Origin: Heliocybe sulcata
Lineage: Eukaryota; Basidiomycota; Agaricomycetes; Gloeophyllales; Gloeophyllaceae
Assembly: GCA_004369045.1 (NCBI GenBank)
Contig: ML213512.1
Location: forward strand, 614,085 to 678,084
DNA: 64,000 nucleotides
Direction: 5' to 3'
Part shown: piece after piece, positions 22,050 through 33,338 of the stretch
Position numbering within the stretch: the stretch's first letter is position 1
Layout: each line of letters opens with the position of its first letter
Position numbers and translations under genes: made by a program
The notes under the pieces: generated by a model
What the model saw: the letters and a program-made list of their open reading frames with translations, nothing else
Databases searched by the model: none
Told to the model about the DNA's origin: nothing

Positions 22050-22643
22050 TCATGCGGCACGGGCTGAAATAAGAGCACTCTCGACGGGATCTCTGGAAAG
22101 CAATCCGAGAAGAACCGCTTCCCGTAAGACGGCCTCGACCCAGTCCTGCCCATTCCAATCCGTACTGGCTGGAGACGTAGGCGTACGGGAGGCAATAACC
22201 TCCAGTTGGTGCCTCGCAGTCAAATTGATGACGCCGAGCGCCAGCTCCCTAGAGCTCCACCTATCTTCTTCGCTCACGAACTTCGTCAACGGCCCATAAT
22301 TGACAAAGATCTTCTTCCCCTGGTCAGCGACGACGTGGAGAATCCGGTTCGCTCGGATTTTGCTGTCTTGGTAGGGCACGTCCCAGAAGATGGCCCAGTG
22401 CCTAGAACGAGACTGGAGGGAATGCGTGTGCGAGACGCGGAGGCACACTTGGAGGGGCACGTCGGGGTCGGGGGCACGCCAGCTCATGTCGATTGGCGGT
22501 GGCATGCGGTCTGGACGGCCTAAGCTGTCCATACGAGTAACGGGAATGGCGCTAGGCGCGATGCTGCTCTGTGGATGCCAAATTCCATGAGTAAGTTGGC
22601 CAGACTGTGGAGAAATTCGACTCACAGGACACGACAGCGCCAT
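22050..22643 (-). CDS. Hypothetical protein with HWAIFW-type core
   Basis: Probable exons 22626..22643 and 22050..22568 (178 aa), separated by a frame-neutral 57-nt intron (gtgagt..cacag). The ATG at 22643 is the first true start. I cannot assign a named family. Visible features are a core reading RHWAIFW followed by ILHVVADQG, and a C-terminal DWNGQDWVEAVLREAVLLG segment. This HW..F / HVV / DWV spacing recalls small uncharacterised fungal proteins. There is no signal peptide or membrane span. A second intron of 36 nt is conceivable but too short to accept. Confidence 0.5.
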   Translation of the reverse strand: MALSCPVSRISPQSGQLTHGIWHPQSSIAPSAIPVTRMDSLGRPDRMPPPIDMSWRAPDPDVPLQVCLRVSHTHSLQSRSRHWAIFWDVPYQDSKIRANRILHVVADQGKKIFVNYGPLTKFVSEEDRWSSRELALGVINLTARHQLEVIASRTPTSPASTDWNGQDWVEAVLREAVLLGLLSRDPVESALISARAA

Positions 22644-23679
22644 TGTAGAAGGTATAGTGGGGGCGCGGGATATCGTAGCGTCGGGCACTCGCTTTGTTCA
22701 CTCTCGGAGCACTGCACTTTAGAGTGCGTTAGGCGTCGAGTCACATAGGAATAGACAATGGGCGGCCAGGACGAACAAAGACGCTTAAAAGGGGATGTGA
22801 GTCATTCATGCTTGAAAGAAGCGGTTTAGAGCGCCTGCGTGCACGGGCAGATGATGAGAGATCTACACGTTTTCAGTGCCCTCGATGCGGAGCCAAATGA
22901 ACAGCATATATAAGGGCGGGGAGGCGTTGGATTCATGTTACTGACATGCGCGCGTCATAAGGCATCGCAGAGCTGAATCGCCGGTGTTCATCCTGAAACC
23001 ACGTAATAGAAACTTGACTGCAAGCCGGAGACATAGCGTTTGTTGGCGCCAAGATCAACGTTTTCCTATGCTGGAGAAGATGAAAACACCGGAGTTACGC
23101 CATCACTGACGAAGAACCACCTTAATGGTTATGGGTACGGGCGCACCGGGGATTTGTTGTCTGACTTGTGAAGGTTTCCGGGGAGGAAAGATGAAATAGG
23201 ATAACAACATCGGATTTTTCGAAGAGCCCTCAAGCTTCGCGAAGACCGTTGTGAAGCGCTGGCTCCTGCTACGAGCAGATAGTCTGCGTTCATTTTGTCA
23301 CCCAGTGTGGCACGTTGGGAACGTGCGCTGCAAATAAGAGGATAACCTCCCGTGCAGTTGGTTCTGGATGCATACCGTCATACATTAATGCAGCGCCGTG
23401 CTGTCGTTTCCTGCGCATGATCCGAGACCTAACTTTCAGCAGGTACGTTGAGCGATTACGTCAACAGGGCACGATATGCGCAGACGTGACGGATGTTGTA
23501 GCATCTGATTCTGGCGGCTCGGTACATGGTAAAACAAATACATTAGAACAAACGCCGAGGGACTTCTTCGGAATGGAGAGCGACATGCTTACACCGATCA
23601 CAAAGGAAGTGGCGTTCTCTACCCTTCACTGTACACCAACTCAAACCCGATCCTGCGGACTAGGGAGAAGGCTCGAAAC
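22644..23679. other. Spacer; possible TATA element
   Basis: About 1 kb without a supported gene. A 'tatataagggcgg' sequence lies near 22907..22919. The single open frame on the + strand (23315..23683) has no recognisable feature and runs into the 3' end of HUB1. Confidence 0.3.
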
Positions 23680-24166
23680 CTAGTACATCTCCAAGCTCAT
23701 CCCGTCGTGAATCTCGTAGTCCGCAAGGGTTATATGATCCTTGTAGATTGTATACCTGTGGAGGAAAAGGGAGAGTAAGATATCGATTCGCCATAACGAG
23801 CGTTCAAAGAGATGGGAGGCTGATAGGCTACCATATCTGATGGCAAAAGCGCCGGAGGCGATAGAGATCGGATAGTCCTGGGAGTACAATGGAGAAGCAC
23901 ACACCATTTCTTTAACTGGATCTTTGACGAGTCCGTCCCCGTTTGCGCAGCGATCAGTTTCTTCAAATCTCCGACGGTGTCATCTGGGCTACATTTGACA
24001 CGCACTGATATCCGCAAGATCAGCTTAGGAAGGATACGGTGAATGTCTGGTCTTTCACGAACCTTTGCGGCCCAAACGGTCATTCGCGATTACCTAGAGA
24101 GGCAGGCGTCACTACATGCAAGCTACAAGCACCACGGTATCCCGGTCTCACCTCAATCAAAGCCAT
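23680..24166 (-). CDS. HUB1: Ubiquitin-like modifier Hub1 / UBL5
   Basis: Four exons: 24152..24166, 24063..24093, 23905..24004, 23680..23755 (73 aa, exactly the family length). The first exon is only 15 nt (MALIE); phase and the conserved IEV.NDRLGRKVRVKC block fix it. The rest reads [31 protein letters not shown] and [15 protein letters not shown], essentially diagnostic of UBL5. Hub1 binds spliceosome proteins such as Snu66 non-covalently and tunes 5' splice-site choice. It ends in a Tyr rather than the di-Gly needed for conjugation, as usual for the family. The intron before the last exon is long for this window (149 nt). Confidence 0.93.
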
Positions 24167-24696
24167 TGGTTCACAGAGTAGAAAAAGTACAAGCAAACGG
24201 GACGGAAGGAGATGGAAAGCAGCAGAGCACTGCTTTGGTGCTTCGACTCAAGCGTCGGCTCCGTGTCCGAGTCTATTTGACCTTATTTACGGTACAAATA
24301 TTCTGCGCCACATCAGTCCCACCGCAAGAAACCCGGAATAATGCTCATAACCAAAGTAATATGCTGACTACCGTACGTGTGCAACACTCTTATTGACTTG
24401 CCCCGTTCAGCACACAGCATTCGTCGTTTTCCGAAGGTGTTGGCACACTCAGTGAGGGGGAGGGCACCGAGGTAAGGAGAACACGCGTTGCTCTAACGAT
24501 ACACCCGCGCAACAAAAAAACGAGGCGACATGTTTGCGAGAAGGGAGTTTGGGTTCAGGGGTATAATGTAGCGTGAAGGAAGTGAACGTGAGAGTCGTAA
24601 GATCGTAAAGTTCCACCAAAAAGCTGATTTCGGGACTTGCGAATGTCAAGCATCCCGGAACCTGAACAACTACCAAAACTCCACACAAAAAGCTCC
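24167..24696. other. Spacer between HUB1 and the PalI-like gene
   Basis: About 530 bp, holding the HUB1 promoter and the 3' flank of the PalI-like gene. No gene is supported. Confidence 0.3.
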
Positions 24697-25535
24697 TTAA
24701 TATCTGCGATTGGCTTTCCTATGCATAAGGTTTAGTATCGTACCAATACGAAGTGGGAGTAACTTACAATTGTCCGTCGTCCGCAGGGCGCACGCCACAG
24801 CAATAACACACTCTGGCGCTTAAGGCAATAACCCCTGCCCACGTTAGCACCATACCCGCGAGGACCATCCACACCGCATTGCCGAACGTGATGCTGAAGT
24901 TCCCAATGGTGATACCCTTCACCACATTCATCGCCACAATCACCAGGGCCAAGTCAATGGCGAAGACTAGACTGCTCAAGAGCGCAGTGATAATGGCTAT
25001 GACGAGCGAGAGCGTTGACATAACATGCGACTCGAGGAACAGGGACGTGGACGCGACAACGAGGGAGAGGCCGGCGACGACTGGATGGAGGACAAGGATG
25101 ACCGTAAGAGTCTCGGTGATTGCGTTAACAATATCGGGGTAGCCAGTTAAAAGCAGTATATCCTGCCCGAGCGTCGTGCTGTTGTCGACGCGGTAGCCTA
25201 ACTGCGGTCCCACGCAGTCCCCGGGGTTGGTAAACCATGTCGGGGGATTTAGAACGCTGCGTTCATTCCGCGTTACCATCTGCACATTTCTCCGCTGAGT
25301 GCTAGGCTACTTACCTGGTCGCGCAGAACCCCCACACGCCGAACTGCAGTTCCGTGGCTACATTCGTTGCTGGCTGATCTGCCCGAGGCTCGGCGTGTAA
25401 AGTCAGCAGATAGATGGTCTTGATGATCGGGAGTGAAAGAGCGACCAGGAGGAATAGGAGGAAGGCAACAAAGAAAAGGCCGTGGATGAAGAGCGACAGG
25501 GTACGGTGGTGCCTCAGTGGGACGAGGAGGGCCAT
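24697..25535 (-). CDS. SUR7/PalI-family four-span membrane protein
   Basis: Three exons: 25315..25535, 24768..25256, 24697..24718 (243 aa). Introns are 58 and 49 nt. The last coding exon is only 22 nt; it is supported by a perfect gtaagt donor and a tactaaac branch-like site. The first hydrophobic span lies at about 14-42, and the extracellular signature GVWGFC at residues 66-71 matches the claudin-like motif of the family. Three more spans lie in the second exon, followed by a short basic tail. Relatives sit in plasma-membrane domains (eisosomes) or act in ambient-pH sensing (PalI/Rim9); which role applies here is not decidable. Without the last intron the protein would stop three codons into the intron. 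Confidence 0.8.
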
Positions 25536-26164
25536 GGTGGTGGTCCGACGGGAAGCGCGACGACCTCTAGAGTCTAAGAATACGGTATATGTCGCCAGAA
25601 GCGAGAAGTAATTAGAGCTTTCCCAGCGCTTGGACTCGCACCACCTCGCGAGACTTCCCTATTCTTGGTCGACCACGTTCGCAGCGCAAGAAACTGTTCC
25701 GAGTATATGTCGACTTTGCCAAGACGGCATCAGAATAAGCAGCGCGACGACCGACTTCGAGAACGCCCTACGCATAATCAAGGACAGTCTCCGGTGGACC
25801 AAGAACACGCACGACCGGAAGTCAAGCAGAGCATTCTATACGGAGGATCGCGAGGACAAGCGTTCAGACTGCGGGCAGTAAAATGAGGACAGGGAGAAGG
25901 AGGAAGAGCAAGGTACTGGACTTTATGCATATGCCGCACAATCGAATGTAGGCTACTTCTCGCCGTATGGGAGCCTCTGCGAGTGCGTGGTCCGCCTACG
26001 GTCCAGTGGACCGGCGGCGTGGACCGTCCGATGCAGAGCTTGGCTCGACACTTGCACTTCAGTGAATGCATTCCATTGGCACTAGTCGGCTACAGTATTG
26101 CTATAGGAATAAATCTACATCTCCTTCAAGAATTCTAGCAATACGATACTCGAGCTCGGGCGCA
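25536..26164. other. Divergent promoter region
   Basis: About 630 bp between the PalI-like gene (- strand) and PTRHD1 (+ strand). Only short frames without motifs are present. Confidence 0.3.
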
Positions 26165-26830
26165 ATGTCAGCTGCGACTACCTCCAATGAGACCAGCAAG
26201 AATTCGCAGAAGGCTCCAGAGCAACCGCTCGTCATGCAAATCGTGGTAAGGCGGGACTTGCTTGATGTGCGTTGTTTACTTCAGATCAAGTCTGTCAAAG
26301 CTCAGAGCCGCTCATGAAGAGTTTCTTGTTTGTAGGCAGAGGGGTGGGGTTTCGGGCCTTTGATGGCGCAGGTAGCGCACGCAACAGCTGCTGTCAACAG
26401 ATCCTGCATTACATTGTGGAACTATACTCAACTTGGGCATTCCAGGCGCTGCATGAAACCCGAGACCGTCCAGAGACGATTGAGTACCTTGGCAATCTGA
26501 CAGAGATGCGCAAGGTAGGTCAACCGCCGAATCCGTCGACGTATCTTACTATTCTGTTATTTATATTGTCCAGGCAGTTCTCCAGGTAAACAAGCGATGC
26601 AGACGGTGCACGCCATCTCTCTAATTTTTGTTTTTGAGTAGACAGCCAACGAAGACTCGTTAAAGAAGCTCGCGAACCTGCTAAGCTCCTCGACACCACC
26701 TATACCACACCACCTCTGGATAGAGCAACCAGAGAACATCCCCACATGTCTTGCTCTGGCGCCGAACCACAGAGAGTCGGCCATCAAGAAGGCACTGGAT
26801 AAGAGTGGCGCTCGATTATGGAAGGGCTGA
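26165..26830 (+). CDS. PTRHD1: PTRHD1-type peptidyl-tRNA hydrolase-fold protein
   Basis: Five exons: 26165..26266, 26336..26392, 26446..26514, 26574..26585, 26642..26830 (142 aa; the human protein is about 140). Exon 4 is a 12-nt micro-exon (AVLQ). The product parallels PTRHD1: VVRRDLL, GPLMAQVAHATAA, LHETRDRPETIEYL, LTEMRKAVL and WIEQPENIPTCLAL. The family has the PTH2 fold. Its hydrolase activity on peptidyl-tRNA is uncertain in animals, so the biochemical role here is open. The donor after exon 2 (gtcaac) is non-ideal, but gives the right length across the conserved helix. Confidence 0.85.
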
Positions 26831-27266
26831 GATCTGCGCATTTTTTGTGGAGGGAGCTATGACCGTGATCTTCGGAACAGATCTTTGTGGGTGAATGGAA
26901 CACTTGGTGCGAAATTCTGTCTCACGTTTCCGAGCTTTTTGTAGAGTACCCGTGAACCCTCGGTCAGAATGCAACGAATCTTCTGCTCTCATAGGAATCT
27001 TCCAGGAAGATCTGGTGGTATACTGTGGCTTGGATCATTTCCGTGACCTAGTGGCCTCTCGCTCTTTACTATGTGCTTTGACAAACAAAGAGTCCACATA
27101 CCGAAAGGTGCAACACCACTATTGTGGCGTAACGACCGATCACGTGACAGCGCTTTGGCCTTCACTGCTATGCGCTTTGGCCAGTGCCACAAAAGCTGTG
27201 GTGTCCTACCACATATAAAGAACATCTGTTGAAGCATGCCACTTCCATTTTCACCGTGCGCTAAGG
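26831..27266. other. Spacer
   Basis: About 440 bp between two + strand genes. It contains 'cacatataaag' about 50 bp before the next ATG, a plausible TATA-type element. Nothing else is supported. Confidence 0.3.
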
Positions 27267-28603
27267 ATGCTGAACAAGAAATTGGAGCTAGCCCGGGGAG
27301 TCTCGACGGACGTCCCTCTCGACACAGATATTCTCCTGGAAAGGATCGGGAATCACCTCGGTCGAAAAGTGAAGAGCATGAAACCACATGGAGAAGGTGT
27401 GTTTATCACTTGCAGCTCGAAGCTCTACTGATGAATATCACCACATTGCAGGCCGGCATCACAAGGTATATCATACTATATAACGCCTAATGACATCTGG
27501 TTCCAATCTTATTTATCTCCCAAGACCCTCGTTGTACAGCTGGACGACAGAAGCCAAAGACTCATACGCATTCACTGCCCCGCATCCAGGCAATTCGGAT
27601 CGGGCATAACGCCCAAATCCAAGATGCGCTCGGAAGTAAGTGGTACCTTCTGTTGACGCATCACCTGCGGCTCACGCTTCCATGATAGATTGCTACCATC
27701 AAGTACGTGCGGAAATATACAATGGTACCAGTTCCCGATGTATTAGCGTATGACGCGGACGAGGACGGTGCAGTCGGTGGCGAGTGGATGATCATGGAAT
27801 TCGTTCGTTTTCTGCTTCTCTGCATGCTGTAGAGAACTAAAAGGCGGTGCTAGGTAGACGGTGTACCTCTTGATGAGGTATGGCGGGGCATGTCCAACAG
27901 AAACCGTTACCAGGTGGCACTATCCATCGCAGGTTGCCTAGCACGGCTTATCGAGCTCCGGTTCTCACACATCGGGAGCTTGTACGAAGACGAAGGCGGC
28001 TTCCGCGTGGGCGCTATGACCTTCCTGCCGTCCAAAAACGTATTCCACACCGGAGCTCCAGTTGAAACGCAATGCGGCCCTTTCGATTCGCCAAAGGACT
28101 GGCTTCTGGCCACGGCGAGGCGGCGACTCGAGTTCACGTCGAAGAGGGAACTCACCCAGGCTCAGCGGGCTCGCATGAACCAAGTGATATCCGACCTGCT
28201 ATCTGATCCAGCACTCAAGCTTTGCGGCTCAAGTCGTATGTCTGCTATCGCTCTCGAGCACGTCGATCTTGGCCCTAGCAACATTCTAGTCGATCCGGCG
28301 AATCCTGACCGTGTGTTGGCCATCATTGACTGGGAGGGCGCTAGGACTGTTCCTCTGTGGGCCATCCAACCGCATCCTTTCGGGCATCTGAACAAGGAAG
28401 AGGTATCCCCCAAGCAGAAGTGTGCTCTGCAGCATATTATCCGCCATGCTATCGCATCTCAGGTGCCTCAGTGGCTGTTCGCTACTGGTGATGAAGGTCG
28501 CAGTTTCCGAGTTTTGCTGCAGATGGCGAGAAAGGGCACTGCACCATTTGATGAGGAAGACTTCGAGTCCAGAGATCAAATTCTCCGGGGACTTAAGGTG
28601 TAA
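27267..28603 (+). CDS. Aminoglycoside phosphotransferase (APH)-fold kinase-like protein
   Basis: Five exons: 27267..27396, 27452..27465, 27525..27635, 27689..27802, 27854..28603 (372 aa). Exon 2 is a 14-nt micro-exon. The family pattern is clear: IATIKYVRKYTMVPVPDVLAYD in the N-lobe, GGEWMIMEFVDGVPL at the hinge, HVDLGPSNIL as the catalytic loop around residue 259, and IIDWEGA as the metal-binding step. Fungal genomes carry many such genes. Relatives phosphorylate small hydroxyl compounds, and the substrate here is unknown. The N-terminal lobe lacks an obvious Gly-rich loop and the lysine region is weak, so activity should not be assumed. Confidence 0.8.
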
Positions 28604-29227
28604 AGCAGGATCCTGTTGTATGTAGTCGTGTCAGCCTATCTCGAACGGGAAAGATCCTCATAAGGCGGCTTGTTAGGTCCTGCGAGCATAATCTTGTTGT
28701 TAAGGTCGAGCATATGGGCTCGAAGAACCCTGAGAACGATTATATCACGAGGCGCGGTTGCGCACTTTGTCCTCGTCCTCGGCCGCCAGTCCGACGGTGC
28801 CTGAAATTCACAAGCAGCGGTAACGCAAGGGATCTCTTTACCCCGCGCGCTTCAGGCACATAGATATCTTCGCGGAACCGTGCGTCGTACAATATATTAC
28901 CGTGTGTTGATGCTGCTGCTGTTGAAGCTTGATTCCTGAAGCCTGCAACGCGGACGGGTCTACCGGCCCGGCATTGCCAAGATAACTGTATGTGCAGTCG
29001 GCGGACATCAAAAGGCCAGCTGAGAGAACACCATGCGTGCTTCAGCGCACATGTGGTCAATAGGACCATGGTGACATTCCAAGTAACTATAGCGAGACCG
29101 AACCATGGCTTGTTGCCCGCCGCTACACTGTACTCCGACAGGCCCGTAGACTGCTCTTATAAAATGCATAATGTATTCCGAGCTTGGTTCACAAGGTTCT
29201 CATATTCTCCACCCCCTGCGCGCCATC
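28604..29227. other. Spacer upstream of the arabinanase
   Basis: About 620 bp without a supported gene. It carries the arabinanase promoter, including the TATA box at 29158..29164. Confidence 0.35.
29158..29164 (+). promoter_or_regulatory. TATA box of the arabinanase gene
   Basis: A consensus TATAAAA lies 64 bp before the ATG at 29228, a normal distance for an inducible secreted-enzyme gene in fungi. Confidence 0.6.
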
Positions 29228-30422
29228 ATGAAGCTCCGAGTTCTCGCGTCTCTGTTCGCTTTATGCGTCGCGTTTGTTGGCGCCACTCCTAACCCTATCT
29301 CCGGCAGCGGTAAGCTATCCTTCTTCGCATCGGCTTTCATACTGTCTAACAATATACTGTGTAGACAATATTTCCGTTCGGGATCCCGCCATCTGGTATA
29401 ACCCTGACACCAGGAAGTACTATGTTTTCAGTACCGATGATGGTATCAAGATATTCACCGCAACAGCTTTGACGGGGTGAGCTCTACATACTAGCATTGT
29501 TCACAAGCTAGATCTGAGCCGTACCTCCTAGGCCATGGACCCGTTCCGGATCTGTCCTGCCCAACGGCTCAAGCATCAACTTGTCGAGCAACCAGGGCCT
29601 GTGGGCACCCGATGTCAACTACATCCAGGGTCTCTACACCGTCTACTATTCCGTCTCCATCATCGGGAGCCAGAACTCTGCCATCGGTGTCGCAACCAGC
29701 CCCTCCATGGAGCCCGGCACATGGACAGATCTCGGCCAGGTAATACGGTCGTCACCAAGCGACGTCTTCAACGCCAGTACGTGTTATTGTCTCCATGGCT
29801 CACCGCACGTCTTTGACAAGTCCTGGCAGTCGACCCGAACATCATCGACGACAACGGCCTCAAGCTCTCCTTCGGCTCGTACTGGCAGGGCATGTACCAG
29901 ATCGGCTTGTGGCCCGGCGTGAAAGACCAGGCATCAGTGAGTGCCCTCCGCCCACACCTCTAACTTGCCTTCCTTACAATCAAGCCACAGGCTCTCCCGG
30001 GAACCCACCTTGCTGGTGGCAACGGCCGCGCCGCCGAGGGCGGCTTCGTCTACAAGCCCGCCAGCTCCCAATACTTCTTCATGTTCTTCTCCGCCGGCAT
30101 CACGCCCCTCGCGGGCTCCACCTCCCGCCCCGCCGCTGGCCAAGAGTACAAGGTCCTCGTCGGGCGCGGCGCGAGCGCCATGGGGCCTTTCTACGGCCAG
30201 CTGGGCAACCAGCTCACTCAGGACAACACAGGCACCCTCGTCCTCGGCTCGCATGACAACATCTATGCACCCGGTGGTCAGAGCATATTCCGGGACCCCG
30301 TCAGTGGCAGGGATGTCATTGTCTACCACTATGTTCGCAACAGTGATCCAAATGGCAGTCCCAGCTACCTTGGCATCAACTATCTCGACTTCTCTTCTGG
30401 ATGGCCCGTTGTTGTTAGCTAG
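29228..30422 (+). CDS. Secreted GH43 arabinan endo-1,5-alpha-L-arabinosidase
   Basis: Five exons: 29228..29309, 29365..29476, 29532..29776, 29830..29936, 29991..30422 (325 aa). Introns are 53-55 nt. A signal peptide covers about residues 1-19 ([14 protein letters not shown]). The five-blade beta-propeller residues are in place: Asp34 in SVRDPAIW (general base), Asp92 in LWAPDV (pKa modulator) and Glu198 in AAEGGFVY (general acid). Late motifs include [10 protein letters not shown] and DVIVYHY. The enzyme cuts alpha-1,5-arabinan side chains of pectin outside the cell. The gene stands alone, with no neighbouring carbohydrate-active gene. The assignment to arabinanase rather than another GH43 specificity is by overall pattern. 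Confidence 0.87.
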
Positions 30423-30576
30423 ATGGGCGATGTCTGTCGTATGTCACCGGTGTAGATCAGCAGCATGTACTTCGGCGACAATGTCTTCACTTCTCGGGTT
30501 TTAGGATGCTTCATTTCTGTGTTTCTGTAATGAAATCAATCTACGTGGATCATGATCGATACTGGCGCTCGCCTAC

Positions 30577-30624
30577 TTACCGGACGCTCCACAACGCCTC
30601 TTACCGAACGCTCCACAACGCCTC
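30577..30624. repeat. 24-bp tandem duplication
   Basis: Two adjacent 24-bp units (30577..30600 and 30601..30624), each containing 'acgctccacaacgcctc', differ by one base. They lie in the gap between the arabinanase and HSP70 genes, which otherwise holds no supported gene (30423..30975). Confidence 0.8.
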
Positions 30625-30975
30625 GTCGAAGATCGACCAATCGGTGCCCACAGGTATACCACACATTTCTATTATGCACTTGCATTATGAATTCTACTCC
30701 TTTCTGGATACATTGCTGCGATGCTGAGAGACAGGACTATAACACAATATACAAAGACCAAAACAACTATAAAAGCGTGCTGAGCGGGGAGGCAGAGTGA
30801 GTAAATGCGTCGTGAAAAGCAGATCATAACTAAGACAGTACGTGGTGTATGCGCTAAATACTACTTTTGGACGACTCTAAAATGCAGATGCGACGATACG
30901 GGCGGCATTATGGAGGCGAGGAAGGGCGGGTAGGACGTGCAAGGGGAAAGAGAACAGGAGGGACCAAGTTGGAAC

Positions 30976-33232
30976 TTAGTCCTTCTTCTCCTCCTTGTTC
31001 TCCGAAGATTGTGACGCTGTCTCCTCCTGGTTCCGCTTCTCGTACACCTTCTGGAAGAGCCCAAGCGACGCCTGCTGCGTCTCGCCAATCTTCGTCTTCA
31101 CCTGCTCAGCCGTGACAGAGGCGTCACCAGCCTGGCCCTTGATAGCGAGCTCACGGAGCTCAGCAATGTGCTTCTCGACCTTCTCCTTCTCCGAGGCATC
31201 GAGCTGGTCCTTGAACTCGTTCATGGCTGCAAGCAACATGCATAAGCATCAACGACGCCTACGGTAGATAACTCGGAAACGTACCCTTCTCAGTGTCGGC
31301 GCAGATAGAGTCCGCCTTGTTCGACTCCTCAATCAGGTCCCTGCGGGCCTTGTCCTGCTCCGCATACTGCTCCGCGTCCGCAACCATCTTCTCGATATCC
31401 TTGTCGTTCAAACCGGACGAGCTGGCAATCGTCATCGACTGGTCCTTGTTTGTCGCCTTGTCCTTCGCCGTGACATGGACGATACCATCAGCATCGATGT
31501 CGAACGTGATCTCGATCTGGGGGACACCCTTCGGCGCCGGGGGGATGCCAACAAGGTTGAACGAGCCAAGAAGCTTGTTGTCCCGGACAAGCTCACGTTC
31601 ACCCTGGAACACCTTCACCTCGATTGCGGTCTGCCCGTCCGCAGCCGTCGAGAACGTCTGCGACTTCTTCGTCGGGATCGTAGTGTTACGCGTGATGAGC
31701 TTCGTCATGATACCACCAAGCGTCTCGATACCGAGCGACAGGGGCGTGACATCGAGCAGGAGAATGTCCGTGACGTTGCCAGCCAAAACCCCACCCTGGA
31801 TGGAGGCACCGATGGCAACAGCCTCATCGGGGTTGACACCCTTGTTGGGCTCGCGGCCGAAGACGCTCTTGACAGTATCGACGACGCGCGGCATACGGGT
31901 CATACCACCAACCAAAATAACCTCGTTGATCTCGCTCGCCTTCACACCGGCGTCTGTCAGTGCCTTCTTGCAAGGGTCGATCGTCCGCTGAACGAGGGGA
32001 GCGACCAGGGACTCGAACTGCGACCGCATGAGCTTGTGGTTGATGTGCTTCGGTCCAGTAGCATCGGCCGTGATGAACGGCAGGTTGATGTCCGTCTGAG
32101 ACGTTGACGAGAGCTCGATCTTGGCCTTCTCCGCTGCCTCACGGATACGCTGGATAGCCATGCGATCCTGGCTCAGGTCCGTGCCAGTCTCCTTCTTGAA
32201 CTCCTGAAGGATGTAGTTCACGAGGACAGAGTCGAAATCTTCACCACCCAAGTGAGTGTCACCGTTCGTCGACTTGACCTCGAAAACACCCTTCTGCATC
32301 TCGAGTATGGAGATATCGAAGGTACCGCCGCCCAGATCGTACACAGCAATAACTGAAGAATCTGTCTTTTCCAGACCGTATGCGAGTGCAGCGGCCGTGG
32401 GCTCGTTGATCACACGTAGAACATCGAGACCAGCAATAGTACCGGCGTCCTTCGTCGCTTGCCGCTGAGCGTCGTTGAAGTACGCAGGAACCGTTATGAC
32501 AGCATGGCTACAGAAAGATGATCAGCATCGAGTTACACAGGTCCCGTTTGCATTACTCACCTGACTTTCTTGTTGAGATACTGCTCCGCCGTCTCCTTCA
32601 TCTTGACCAAAACCATCGACGACAGTTGCTCGGGCGACTACAAACACGTCAGCACAATCTTCCTCTTTTAAACATTCCAGGACTTACGTATGTCTGCTTC
32701 TGCCCGCCATCCTCAACCTCAACAGCAGGCCGCCCATCCGACTTGGACACGATCTTGAACGGCCAGTGCTCCATATCCGTCTGCACCTCCGGGTCCTTGA
32801 ACTGACGACCGATCAGCCGCTTAAAGGCGTATACCGTATTGGCAGAGTTGACGATCGCCTGTCGCTTTGCGGGAAGCCCGACTAAGCGCTCCCCGTGCTT
32901 CGTAAATGCGACAACCGACGGCGTCGTCCGTGCACCCTCGGCGTTCTCAATCACACGCGAACTCTTTCCCTCCATGACGGAGACACACGAGTTCGTCGTA
33001 CCCAAGTCAATACCAACGACAGGGCCTGGCAGGAGAATAAGTTAAGAGTGTCTCAATCCAGATTCAGCTTACGCACCTTGAACTTTCGAGTTCATATTCC
33101 GCGCAATCATGGACCGCGGAATGCCCTATTACAATTGTCAGAACAAAAGAAGAGCGCGTCCACAGCGTTACCCACCGAGTAGTTGCCCGCGCGGGGCACA
33201 AAGGCGCGCACAGAACGGAAGGCGGAGAACAT
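30976..33232 (-). CDS. SSC1: Mitochondrial Hsp70 (Ssc1 type)
   Basis: Six exons: 33176..33232, 33077..33125, 32688..33025, 32561..32637, 31285..32507, 30976..31226 (664 aa). Introns are 50-58 nt. A basic, hydroxylated N-terminus ([10 protein letters not shown]) serves as the import signal. ATPase-domain motifs are [23 protein letters not shown] and [12 protein letters not shown], followed by a substrate-binding domain with [13 protein letters not shown] and a helical lid. The mitochondrial subtype is shown by [19 protein letters not shown] and by the lack of EEVD or HDEL endings. It drives protein import through TIM23 and folding in the matrix. The first two exons are short and encode mainly the targeting sequence. 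A heat-shock element lies about 95 bp upstream of the ATG. Confidence 0.95.
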
Positions 33233-33325
33233 GATAGATGAGAGAGAAGACGAGAGTTGCTCTGAAGACTCGCGCGTCCGAAATTTTGAAGTGTAAGCGT
33301 AAGCGTGGGACTTCCTTGTGCCGAT

Positions 33326-33338
33326 TTCCGGAAGCTTC
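33326..33338 (-). promoter_or_regulatory. Heat-shock element upstream of mitochondrial HSP70
   Basis: A perfect three-unit TTCnnGAAnnTTC (ttccggaagcttc) lies 94-106 bp above the HSP70 start. A further TTC at 33312..33314 is slightly out of register. This is the binding site of trimeric Hsf1 and fits heat induction of the neighbouring gene. Confidence 0.7.

Noticed and set aside
25280-25314. 35-nt intron in the PalI-like gene
   Set aside because: Too short for this genome, and it leads to an immediate stop. A 58-nt intron ending at 25257 keeps the frame.
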